This document shows positions 30,729-37,928 of a stretch of DNA of 40,356 nt, one piece after another. The DNA comes from a virus: the IMG/VR virus record IMGVR_UViG_3300027754_000014, positions 1 through 40,356 of that record; one strand, given 5' to 3'. A program made the translations under genes and the position numbers. Numbering within the stretch: position 1 is the first letter of the stretch; every line of letters begins with the position of its first letter. A model generated the notes under the pieces. The model worked only from the letters and a program-made list of their open reading frames with translations. It searched no databases and was not told where the DNA came from.

Positions 30729-31139
30729 TTAGTTCACTGGCTTGCATTGGTCCGCGCCCTGCGGTTGTGGACAGACCCACATCGCGTAAGGGTTGCCCGT
30801 CTTCGCCGAGATTCCCGACTTGTACTTGCGGTTTCCGTGCATACACGTTGGTCCTGCTCCCACCGCCTGTGGTGGCATTGAGGTAACGGGTGCTACCGCT
30901 GCCTGGGGTGGAGCGGAGTTCGTTGACTGCTCTGTGCCTACCGTTGTAGGCGACGTTACCAAAGGGGCTGCTGCAAACGCTGCCTTAATCAGTAACTGAA
31001 CTGCTGCAATCTGAGTAGAGTAGTCTCCTGTGCCTTCAAGCAATATGGATAGTTCATCCGCACTTTGTGCTCTTACGTTAATCATTGGACCATTTGGTAT
31101 CGTGTAAGATACCTGTAACTTCCAGTCTTCATTAGCCAT
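30729..31139 (-). CDS. Protein with C-terminal zinc ribbon (possible ssDNA-binding)
   Basis: 136 aa. Residues 1-60 form a compact domain (NEDWKLQVSYTIPNGPMINV), a Pro/Ala/Thr linker follows, and the C-terminus CMHGNRKYKSGISAKTGNPY with later CP and C resembles the single zinc ribbon found on phage DNA-binding proteins. It lies between the nuclease and the ATPase. Replication protein status is inferred from position and zinc ribbon only. Confidence 0.55.
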   Translation of the reverse strand: MANEDWKLQVSYTIPNGPMINVRAQSADELSILLEGTGDYSTQIAAVQLLIKAAFAAAPLVTSPTTVGTEQSTNSAPPQAAVAPVTSMPPQAVGAGPTCMHGNRKYKSGISAKTGNPYAMWVCPQPQGADQCKPVN

Positions 31140-31760
31140 TTACTTCTCCTTCTTAGCGCTGAATTGACAGTACTGAGTGAGTCCACACATGTACTGGCAA
31201 GAGTTTGTGTTGGGCAAGAATATACCTGCCTTTCGTGCATTGTCAAACTTACTAACTAAATATTCCATCTTGTCATAGGTATACTCAGATAGGTCAATCA
31301 TATCTACGGTATTGCTACCGCGAGACATGTAGTAATTACCCCACTTAACTTCCATACCGTAGGCTTGTTCAAGCCCAAGTTTATAGAAGCCAAGTTGTAG
31401 GCTGCTTGCTGGTGTGTCTTTCGAGGTTTTGAGGTCGACAATGACAAGTTGCCCATTGACCTCAAACACTCTATCAAGAATCATTTTAATCGGAACGCCA
31501 GCGACTACTGGGTCAAGTGCTAGTTCAATTGCAGGCTCTCCATCAGGAGTCACCCATATCTTCCAATTGGGATTAGCGTTACGCCAAGCGATATAGTTCT
31601 GAACCCAAGTTGGTCCAGTATTTTGCCAAAAGTTTACATCTTCCTTATTGGGGTTGACTTTACTAGCACGACCACCAACTCTTGCATTGGTTAGGTCTGT
31701 ATCACCCTTACACTCAGACCATGCTTGGTCCCATAGTTGTCTTACTGGGTCTTGCATCAT
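31140..31760 (-). CDS. Cas4-like PD-(D/E)XK nuclease, C-terminal part
   Basis: 206 aa. LDRVFEVNGQLVIVDLKTS is the D...DxK nuclease core of Cas4/RecB-type exonucleases, and CQYMCGLTQYC near the end supplies cysteines for an iron-sulphur cluster together with a Cys of the N-terminal part. It begins ATGATG directly at the stop of the N-terminal gene (TGA within ATGATG). A full-length family member would be about 270 aa, equal to the two pieces together. It may make recombinogenic ends. Confidence 0.8.
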   Translation of the reverse strand: MMQDPVRQLWDQAWSECKGDTDLTNARVGGRASKVNPNKEDVNFWQNTGPTWVQNYIAWRNANPNWKIWVTPDGEPAIELALDPVVAGVPIKMILDRVFEVNGQLVIVDLKTSKDTPASSLQLGFYKLGLEQAYGMEVKWGNYYMSRGSNTVDMIDLSEYTYDKMEYLVSKFDNARKAGIFLPNTNSCQYMCGLTQYCQFSAKKEK

Positions 31761-31948
31761 AGGGTTGTCCTATCGTAGTTCTCGCAGGCAAGGTGAAAAG
31801 CAGAGCCACCGACTGACCAAACCGATGGCTCTTCTTTCTTGTTGAGTAGCCGCCCTAAATAGTATTGGTAGCCACAGGCTACATAGGTAGTGAACGCTGA
31901 GTAGGAGATGTGCTCAGGTAAGGTATATTCTTCTAGTTCAATTGACAT
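31757..31948 (-). CDS. Cas4-like nuclease, N-terminal part
   Basis: 63 aa from the ATG at 31948 (MSIELEEYTLPEHISYSAFT). ISYSAFTTYVACGYQYYL followed by WSVGGSAFHLACENYD is the N-terminal signature of phage Cas4/RecB nucleases, with the Cys that usually ligates the Fe-S cluster. It stops at TGA inside CTATGATG, and the rest of the domain continues in the -1 frame from ATGATG. There is no Shine-Dalgarno, and the -10 box ends 6 nt before the ATG, so the mRNA is likely leaderless. A GTG at 31966 is in frame but overlaps the -10. Confidence 0.75.
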   Translation of the reverse strand: MSIELEEYTLPEHISYSAFTTYVACGYQYYLGRLLNKKEEPSVWSVGGSAFHLACENYDRTTL

Positions 31949-31954
31949 AGGAAA

Positions 31955-31982
31955 ATAATAACACACTGTTGACGAAAGTCAA
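31955..31982 (-). promoter_or_regulatory. Promoter for a leaderless early transcript
   Basis: On the minus strand TTGACT (31982-31977), 16-bp spacer, TATTAT (31960-31955), then 6 nt and ATG at 31948. With transcription starting 6-7 nt after the -10, the mRNA would begin at the start codon itself. Leaderless messages are common in actinobacteria. It would drive the whole early operon to 24672. Confidence 0.7.
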
Positions 31983-31983
31983 C
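31968..31983. promoter_or_regulatory. Inverted repeat over the early -35 box (operator candidate)
   Basis: GTTGAC-GAAA-GTCAAC, perfect 6-bp arms, overlapping the -35 and spacer of the leftward early promoter. A dimeric repressor bound here would block the promoter. Confidence 0.5.
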
Positions 31984-32004
31984 TTAATGGTTGGTGTGTA
32001 TAAG

Positions 32005-32034
32005 TTGACAATAGCCGAAGGCTATGTGTATAAT
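32005..32034 (+). promoter_or_regulatory. Consensus rightward promoter with palindrome in its spacer
   Basis: TTGACA (32005-32010), 18-bp spacer, TATAAT (32029-32034): both boxes match consensus exactly, with TGTG before the -10. The spacer holds ATAGCC-GAA-GGCTAT (32011-32025). It fires away from the early leftward promoter, whose -35 is 22 bp away. It should transcribe the 57-codon gene at 32125 with an 85-nt leader. Confidence 0.8.
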
Positions 32035-32059
32035 TTATCTATAAGATAATATATACGAT

Positions 32060-32076
32060 AAAGGCTTTCAGCCTTT
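32060..32076 (+). promoter_or_regulatory. Hairpin in the leader of the 32125 gene
   Basis: AAAGGCT-TTC-AGCCTTT, a perfect 7-bp stem followed by TGAG; it resembles a weak attenuator. The remaining leader (32077-32112) is almost pure A/T with repeated TATATAATA. The region 31967-32124 has no gene. Confidence 0.45.
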
Positions 32077-32124
32077 TGAGTATATAATAGATTATATAAT
32101 ATATTATAATATCTAAGGAGTAAT

Positions 32125-32295
32125 ATGTCAACTTCTACCTTCTGGGCCGTGTTCTTTGGCTCATCACTTGGAGCCCTAACAGTTCACCTAGTAGTGTCAG
32201 TAATCGATGAATATAGAGCAAGGCAAAGCCATAAGCGTCTTCATTCGGTCTTAGACCAATTGGAAGAAATCGATCTTGAGGATTGGGACGAATAA
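32125..32295 (+). CDS. Small membrane protein on its own promoter
   Basis: 56 aa: MSTSTFWAVFFGSSLGALTV starts a single transmembrane helix (about 6-28), followed by a charged cytoplasmic-type helix (YRARQSHKRLHSVLDQLEEI) and an acidic tail. AAGGAG lies 4 nt before ATG. It is the only rightward gene in this half, flanked by a consensus promoter and a terminator. The arrangement fits an immunity, superinfection-exclusion or lysis-timing function, but the sequence does not reveal which. Confidence 0.75.
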   Translation: MSTSTFWAVFFGSSLGALTVHLVVSVIDEYRARQSHKRLHSVLDQLEEIDLEDWDE

Positions 32296-32313
32296 CCTCA
32301 AGAATGACAAAAG

Positions 32314-32351
32314 ACCCCCTCGCCCTGGTGTAGTTACCGAGGTAAGGGGGT
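32314..32351. terminator. Bidirectional terminator between convergent units
   Basis: ACCCCCT / AGGGGGT (7 bp) encloses a second stem, CCTGGT / ACC-AGG with one bulge. On the minus strand it is followed by CTTTT and ends the late operon 38 nt after the holin gene; on the plus strand TTTCG follows, and it ends the 32125 unit. Confidence 0.8.
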
Positions 32352-32388
32352 TTCGTCGTTCTAAGGGGCCTCTGAGGGCGTTTAAAGG

Positions 32389-32583
32389 CTATTCTTTTGC
32401 TACTAGTCCAAAGTCTTTTGCAGACTTATCTAAGTATTTGAGCACAGGGCCAGCAACGGCAGCAAGAGCAGCCATTCCAAGCGCCTTTGGGTCTGCATTG
32501 CCAGTTAGATATACTGCCAGGGCTGCTGCAAAAGCAGCACGTAGGTATGATAGAACTATTGCTTTAACTTTATCTTTGTTCAT
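32389..32583 (-). CDS. Putative holin
   Basis: 64 aa from ATG 32583 (MNKDKVKAIVLSYLRAAFAA), chosen because it overlaps the lysin stop as TAATG with GGAG upstream; the ATG at 32595 is inside the lysin. Two hydrophobic stretches (SYLRAAFAAALAVYLTG and ALGMAALAAVAGPVL) are separated by a short turn, with a basic start and a charged end. This fits a class II-type holin, which makes membrane holes to release the endolysin. Last gene of the late operon. Confidence 0.7.
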   Translation of the reverse strand: MNKDKVKAIVLSYLRAAFAAALAVYLTGNADPKALGMAALAAVAGPVLKYLDKSAKDFGLVAKE

Positions 32584-33068
32584 TACTTGCTCCATTTCGG
32601 TCTGCCGTATCCTACGATAAAGACTGTAAGATTACGTTTGTTTTTTTCTTTGTATGCACGGATGCGTTGAGCAACTTCTCCACCATTGGCTTGTGAGCCA
32701 GCAGGTTTCTTCTCTGGGGAGGTGTTACCCTCAATAGTAGTAACTGTCCCATCGCCATTATCTTTTAGGATGATACCAACGTGATCTACCTTCTCGCCGC
32801 CAGGGAAGTCGAAGAAAACTATGTCGCCAGGTTGTGGCTTTTCTGTTGCTGCATTAAACCAAGTGCCGAGGCCTTGAAATCCTGTTTTGCCAGCGGGGGT
32901 ATAGACACAGTTAGGAATCTTTATCTTGGCCTGGGTGGCACACCAGTTGACGAAGTAACCACACCAAGGTTGTCCATTATCCTTGTTGTATTTAACTTTG
33001 TTGCCTTCTTTTTCGGCTACGCCAATTTCAGCCTGGGCTATCTCTAAAAATGCTTCTACTTGGGTCAT
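32583..33068 (-). CDS. CHAP-domain endolysin
   Basis: 161 aa. The whole protein is a CHAP amidase/endopeptidase: C36 in PWCGYFVNW, H96 in VDHVGI, and E113/N115 in TIEGNTS form the active-site set; GDIVFFDFPGG precedes the His. It cleaves peptidoglycan peptide links. No separate wall-binding domain and no signal peptide, so it needs the holin. It overlaps the membrane gene on one side (4 nt) and the holin on the other (1 nt). Confidence 0.88.
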   Translation of the reverse strand: MTQVEAFLEIAQAEIGVAEKEGNKVKYNKDNGQPWCGYFVNWCATQAKIKIPNCVYTPAGKTGFQGLGTWFNAATEKPQPGDIVFFDFPGGEKVDHVGIILKDNGDGTVTTIEGNTSPEKKPAGSQANGGEVAQRIRAYKEKNKRNLTVFIVGYGRPKWSK

Positions 33069-33265
33069 TGACGGTTCTCAATTAACATATCAATGATTTC
33101 GTCAACCCGACGTTCCAATCGATTCACTTGGTCTTTAAGACTATCACCACCATTGGGACGTAGTTCATAAAGAAAGTGTTTTACTAACCATCTAACTACT
33201 CCAGCAAATGTTGTTATGATTGCGATAATTGCTACAATTAGTGATGCCCAGTTGGCGATAGTCAT
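33065..33265 (-). CDS. Small membrane/coiled-coil lysis-cassette protein
   Basis: 66 aa. One transmembrane helix (ASLIVAIIAIITTFAGVVRW) is followed by LRPNGGDSLKDQVNRLERRV and IDMLIENR, a soluble coiled coil. The LRPNGG-S-L motif is shared with DUF2746-type lysis proteins of mycobacteriophages. It could be a second holin or a membrane partner controlling lysis. Confidence 0.65.
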   Translation of the reverse strand: MTIANWASLIVAIIAIITTFAGVVRWLVKHFLYELRPNGGDSLKDQVNRLERRVDEIIDMLIENRQ

Positions 33266-35466
33266 TATAAAGTCCGAATCGTGAGTAGTAGGATGCCACC
33301 GAACCCAGAGTATCGTTTATCTGAGGGGGTGGAATTTATAAATTGCATTTCTTCAATAAGACCCAAATAAGATTCTCCTGTTCGGAAATCCTCAATACGG
33401 ATGCTATCGCCTGAGTTTTCTACAAGTTCCAGGTCTTGCAACCTATCAAATGCAGCACCTTCGTGTCCGACTTGGACTCCAAATGTATCCAGTTCTCTAT
33501 CGTAGAGAGATAAGGGATATTGGATTAGTCGTTGACGAGGTATGGCAGGCAATGATTTAAGTTGGTATCCATATAGGATAGGTCCCTGCGATGCAGAAGT
33601 TTCTGATCTAACTAAGTTAAATCTGAAAGAGATATACTCGCTAGAGCCTGTTGGGTAACTCACTGATACTTCTGGTGTGGCACTCTTCTCGGAGAAGTTA
33701 GCAATTGTAAAATAGTTACCATCGGCTGTGTGAGACTCAATGGTTAATCCACCATAGTTGTTATCAACTTTTGCCTTGATGTTTTTGAATACTTTATTCT
33801 CAAGAGTAGCATAACGAATCCAGCCAGTCGTTAAGGACCCACGCTCCATGAGAGATGTCAGGTCCTCACAGTATACGTTTCCATTTGTAGAACTAGAATA
33901 TGCGGAGGCATACATAAGTCTATTGGTTGACCCAGCAAAAGCAGAAGCGGTAGTCGGATTTGTATTTTCTGTATCATAATAGACATCGTTAGCGTAAGCA
34001 AAACGAAGTGTTTCTATTTCAGAGTTTAAGTCAATGCGGATAGTTCCAGGTTGACCATCTACACTTGTTGCACACCATACGTAATGGTCTCGGCTAGCAA
34101 AGTCATAACATGTCTGGCTTGTCTCTACAATAAGAGGGCCATAACTAATTGACCCATCTTGGTCTGATACAAGAGCAGCACGGATTCCTCTATTAGTTCC
34201 AATCATCATGTATCCAAGATAATAGAAAATCTTAAATGCTTTTTCACCAGTGGGTAGTTCAGCAGCAACAGATGCTCCACCGCTAAGGGTAGGCATTGCT
34301 CCAGTTGTTGTTAATGTGAACTTGATGATTGATGATTTTATACCATTATATCCAGCCAAGTAAATTGCTGGGCCAGATGCAGTAATAGAGGTAAAGGTAA
34401 ATCCATTTGTTGGGTGGGTATAGATTGCTGTTGGCAAAGAAGTTGATGAGGATGTTACTTCATATACTGCATTGTTTACACAAAGAACTAAACGCTCTTT
34501 TACATAATCAATAATAGCGTTAGTTGCAGTTGTCCCTGTGACATCAAACATCTTCACTTCGTCAGAGGTATCTGCAGCATTACCAGTAAGAGGCTTCTTA
34601 TACATAGTGAATTTAGTATTTGCACCAGTTGTTACGTTAGTAACCCAATATGCATATGTTCCATCATCGCACACATCATATATTGGGTAAACTCCAGCAC
34701 CAGCAGTATAGTTAACAAACTTTGTTACTTTAGAGTGGACGCTACCAACTGGGTTAACGGCTGTTGAGGCTACGTTAGACGCGGTTTTAGCGTAACTAAA
34801 TGTATTGGCAGTTACAGCAGTAATTGTATAGGTTCCGTTAAACGTAGCATCTACTCCACTTACTACAACAGTCATGCCAACAGTAAACGAATGTGCTGTT
34901 GATGTTAGAGTAGCAACGTTGCTTGTAAGTGCTTTGTTTGTGATAGAACCAGTAATCCGAGGGTAAACCTTATCTACATCATACTCGTCGCGCAGCAGAA
35001 CGCCATCCATGCCACTCCAAGTTATAGAGCGCATTGATTGCTGTGGTCTTTCGTTAGTAGCAATTGGACCAGTGGTAACGTGATCTTGGCTGGAAGATTT
35101 AAGAAGAGATACTTCTCCTTTTTCCCAGACGTTTACACCCTTGCTATCCGTAAAACGGTATAGCACAACTTCGCCAGATGAAGGGTCATAAAATTTAATT
35201 CCTGAGCCCTTATGAAAGGATGATTGAGCACGAACCCACCAGCCAGTAATTGACTGTTCTCCAGGCTCGTTGCTTTGGTCTACTTGATTCTTGCGATATT
35301 GAGCAGTCTGTCTACGATAAGGATAGGTATCCCCAGTAGCCATAAAGAATGGTTGCCCATTGATTGCTAAATCGTAGTTTTCACCAGTAGGTGTGTATGT
35401 AACAATACCTGTTGCTCTGGAGAGGGCATAGGGTATTGCTTCGGTTACATCATCGCCATATGCCAT
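33265..35466 (-). CDS. Large beta-rich tail protein (nozzle-like)
   Basis: 733 aa, almost all beta. An N-terminal half with GDTYPYRRQTAQYRKNQVDQ and WWVRAQSSFHKGSG precedes an Ig-like insert (about 165-230, TLTSTAHSFTVGMTVVVSG) and a propeller-like region with repeating YDVCDDGTYAYWVT and CYDFASRDHYVWCAT blades. Tail nozzle proteins of short-tailed phages (tail tubular B) combine such elements, and its position with connector and fibre genes agrees. A minor tail or hub protein is the alternative. Confidence 0.55.
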   Translation of the reverse strand: MAYGDDVTEAIPYALSRATGIVTYTPTGENYDLAINGQPFFMATGDTYPYRRQTAQYRKNQVDQSNEPGEQSITGWWVRAQSSFHKGSGIKFYDPSSGEVVLYRFTDSKGVNVWEKGEVSLLKSSSQDHVTTGPIATNERPQQSMRSITWSGMDGVLLRDEYDVDKVYPRITGSITNKALTSNVATLTSTAHSFTVGMTVVVSGVDATFNGTYTITAVTANTFSYAKTASNVASTAVNPVGSVHSKVTKFVNYTAGAGVYPIYDVCDDGTYAYWVTNVTTGANTKFTMYKKPLTGNAADTSDEVKMFDVTGTTATNAIIDYVKERLVLCVNNAVYEVTSSSTSLPTAIYTHPTNGFTFTSITASGPAIYLAGYNGIKSSIIKFTLTTTGAMPTLSGGASVAAELPTGEKAFKIFYYLGYMMIGTNRGIRAALVSDQDGSISYGPLIVETSQTCYDFASRDHYVWCATSVDGQPGTIRIDLNSEIETLRFAYANDVYYDTENTNPTTASAFAGSTNRLMYASAYSSSTNGNVYCEDLTSLMERGSLTTGWIRYATLENKVFKNIKAKVDNNYGGLTIESHTADGNYFTIANFSEKSATPEVSVSYPTGSSEYISFRFNLVRSETSASQGPILYGYQLKSLPAIPRQRLIQYPLSLYDRELDTFGVQVGHEGAAFDRLQDLELVENSGDSIRIEDFRTGESYLGLIEEMQFINSTPSDKRYSGFGGILLLTIRTL

Positions 35467-36998
35467 TATGCCCAGGCTCCGACTGTTGTTACTGTGTCAG
35501 ATCCAATTGGTGTTAATGACAAGTAAGAGTTTGCTGAAACTGTATTAGTTCCGCCAGGTGCGGCAGAAAATGTAATACCTGGAATTAATGTTCCAGCAGT
35601 AGTAATTCTGATGATTCCTTTAATAAAAAATGACTTTCCAGCAGAAGTTCCACTACCACTTATGACAGTAGATGTTGCAGCATTTGAATAAGTTATATTT
35701 GGAGTTGCAACTGTATTTACTAATGCATTTACAAATATTGCAGTATAAGAAGCGCTGGCAACAGCAGCGGTTCCTGTGCCAAGTGGAGAAAATGCTATTG
35801 TGTGAGCAGTTGTTCCAGTAAGTAGTGAAATAAAACCTTCCATAAGATAGGTAGTATTTGCTGCCACTGTAATAGCGCCAGTAGTTGGTGTAGCAAATAC
35901 TGGTTGATTTGCAGTAGTAGCAGACGTTAAGGCTTTTGTTGCTGTGCTGGATGCAATAATTGTTGTTGGAATAACACCGCGTCCATGACTTGTGCTAGTT
36001 GTTAGATAGCCAGCCTTTCCATCATACTCAATTGCTCCTGCTTCTGCAGAAGTTAGGTTAGTTCCAGAAGTCATCTTGATTGGTGCAGTTCCTGCGGTTG
36101 CTGTTCCTGCACCGATAGAAAGAGCAGTTGCGGTTGGCGATGTTAAAGTTGGGGATGTTAAAGTCAATCCTGCTACAGATGTAACTGTTGCTCCTAAGTT
36201 AACATCTGTTGAACCTAGCGTAACTTTTGAATTTGTTAAACTTGCGTTAGCAATATTTGTAACGGTATTTGAAGAACCAGATATGGTTTTATTGGTCAGA
36301 GTATCTGTTGTGGACTTACCAACAAGAGTGTCCGTTGCAGTTGGTAGAGTTACTGTTCCAGTATTTGAGATAGTAGAGATAATTGGAGCAGTCAGAGTCT
36401 TGTTGGTCAAGGTATCTGTAGTAGCGCGACCAACTAAAGTATCAGTCGATGTTGGGAGTGTAAGGGTTCCAGTATTAACAATTGTAGAGATAACTGGGGC
36501 TGTAAGAGTCTTGTTTCCAAGAGTATCAGTTGTGGCCCTACCTACTAAAGTATCGGTTGAAGTAGGAAGTGTCAAAGTTCCTGTATTAGTAATTGTAGAG
36601 ATAACAGGAGAGTTAGAGAATGTCTTTACGCCAGCAATTGTCTGAGCACCAGTAAGTTGCACTGAGTTATCTACGCCAGTAGTAAAGTAATCTAGATCAT
36701 TGCTTGTAAGAACGTGGCGGACTGTTGCGCCTGTTGAGTGGGTAATAGCGGATGTCCCAGCCCGACCACGAACAATTGTGATTGTATCGCTTGTAACGTT
36801 TGTGACAAAAACTACTTCTTCGTTAATAGTATCTGGGTCAATAGCAACTGTAAATTGATCAACGTTGCTTGCTCCTAGTGTTTGTCCACCAAGTAGAACC
36901 AAAGCACCACCAGCGGTAACAGTCATGCTTGTTGCCGAACTTGATAGCGAAGCGCTCAGTGTTGTTTGGTTGCTAACGCTCGAATATTTGCGTGTCAT
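35466..36998 (-). CDS. Tail fibre protein with 37-residue repeats
   Basis: 510 aa. Residues 139-240 are three tandem copies of about 37 aa (TGTLTLPTSTDTLVGRATTD, then TLTNKTLTAP), a pattern found in phage fibre shafts; the corresponding DNA period is 111 bp at about 36279-36584. The N-terminal 1-110 part (with FTVAIDPDTINEEVVFVTNV) resembles a particle-attachment domain, and 330-510 is a beta-rich head with LMEGFISLLTGTTAHT as candidate receptor binder. Coupled by TAATG to the following nozzle-like gene. Confidence 0.75.
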   Translation of the reverse strand: MTRKYSSVSNQTTLSASLSSSATSMTVTAGGALVLLGGQTLGASNVDQFTVAIDPDTINEEVVFVTNVTSDTITIVRGRAGTSAITHSTGATVRHVLTSNDLDYFTTGVDNSVQLTGAQTIAGVKTFSNSPVISTITNTGTLTLPTSTDTLVGRATTDTLGNKTLTAPVISTIVNTGTLTLPTSTDTLVGRATTDTLTNKTLTAPIISTISNTGTVTLPTATDTLVGKSTTDTLTNKTISGSSNTVTNIANASLTNSKVTLGSTDVNLGATVTSVAGLTLTSPTLTSPTATALSIGAGTATAGTAPIKMTSGTNLTSAEAGAIEYDGKAGYLTTSTSHGRGVIPTTIIASSTATKALTSATTANQPVFATPTTGAITVAANTTYLMEGFISLLTGTTAHTIAFSPLGTGTAAVASASYTAIFVNALVNTVATPNITYSNAATSTVISGSGTSAGKSFFIKGIIRITTAGTLIPGITFSAAPGGTNTVSANSYLSLTPIGSDTVTTVGAWA

Positions 36999-37007
36999 TT
37001 ATTTTCC

Positions 37008-37910
37008 TTAGCGTGAGTAGTGGAGTTTTGTAGGATACTTGCCAAGCAATCTGCTTGCTTCTTCATTAAGTCTTTGTTGATATAGTCCGTATAGATACTT
37101 AGATACGCTTGTTCCTGCGCTAGAAGGCAGTTTGGTATCGGCGGAATCTGATTCGGCAGATGTAAGATTGATACGACCAACATCAAGATATGATAGTAGG
37201 CGATATGAAGCGCCAAGGATAATAACATCCTGTACTGATTGAGGCAACCCAGTAACTTCTGTAAAGTCTTCGGTGTCACTCTCTAAAGTTCCAGGTTCTG
37301 TTGTATACCAAACTTGGACAGTTCGACCTGCTGTAATTCCATCATAAATTGATATTGTTGCGTTACTATTAAAGGCAGCAGAGTTTGCCATCAAATCTAC
37401 TCTCCAGCGCTTAACTGTAATCCATTCTTTAGATGGACCAACAGACTGCCAACTAACTCCAAGGATGTCTCGTGCATCATCTGGCAGGGCATATGTGCTT
37501 ACTGCTGGATTGTAGGTAAAGGTTGTTGAAGATACGGAGAAGAGTTTTGGGAAGACGCTTTGGATTGCTGTGTTAATTGCTTGCTTAATATTTGTTCTTG
37601 GGAATGTCGGGGCTAGGACAATCTGGGCATTCTGGTTATGTGGCGCTGGGTTAGTATTGCCATATCCACGACCAAATCCTGGAATAACATTTAGTGTGTT
37701 AGTAGCCTTATCAAAGGAGTCAATCCAGATCAACTCATTATCAATTTCAATTACACCCTTTGCAAGGTTATTGGCAGAGCCAATTTGAATTGATGCATCA
37801 GTTGTGGTGATGCCGTTAGCGTTGGCAAGATAGGTGATGCGGTCTTGACGTAGTGTGTAACCAGCCAGACTTGACCGAATCTCGTCAATCATATCCTTTA
37901 GCGTTGCCAT
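37008..37910 (-). CDS. Putative head-tail connector/adaptor
   Basis: 300 aa from the second ATG (37910, spacing from AAGGAG more normal than for 37913). An N-terminal helical piece (LKDMIDEIRSSLAGYTLRQD), an Ig-like insert with GVIEIDNELIWIDSFD, then IKQAINTAIQSVFPKLFSVS, YALPDDARDILGVSWQSV and a C-terminal helix with RLNEEASRLLGKYPTKLHYS. The helical bundle ends, the YALP-type turn and location between fibre genes fit tail adaptor (tubular A-like) proteins of podoviruses. Assigned from pattern only. Confidence 0.5.
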   Translation of the reverse strand: MATLKDMIDEIRSSLAGYTLRQDRITYLANANGITTTDASIQIGSANNLAKGVIEIDNELIWIDSFDKATNTLNVIPGFGRGYGNTNPAPHNQNAQIVLAPTFPRTNIKQAINTAIQSVFPKLFSVSSTTFTYNPAVSTYALPDDARDILGVSWQSVGPSKEWITVKRWRVDLMANSAAFNSNATISIYDGITAGRTVQVWYTTEPGTLESDTEDFTEVTGLPQSVQDVIILGASYRLLSYLDVGRINLTSAESDSADTKLPSSAGTSVSKYLYGLYQQRLNEEASRLLGKYPTKLHYSR

Positions 37911-37928
37911 CATTCTCCTTTGTTGTTG

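Noticed and set aside
31140-31948. CRISPR-associated system because of the Cas4-like nuclease
   Set aside because: Cas4-like nucleases are usual in actinophage replication operons and no repeat array or other Cas gene occurs.
32276-32620. Plus-strand ORF of 114 codons after the small membrane gene
   Set aside because: Runs through the bidirectional terminator and antisense to the holin.
36279-36584. CRISPR array or diversity-generating region
   Set aside because: The 111-bp units are in-frame coding repeats of a fibre shaft without spacers, and no reverse transcriptase or Cas1/Cas2 is present.
36076-36645. Plus-strand ORF of 189 codons
   Set aside because: Antisense shadow of the repeated fibre gene; its repeats mirror the fibre repeats and it lacks a start signal.
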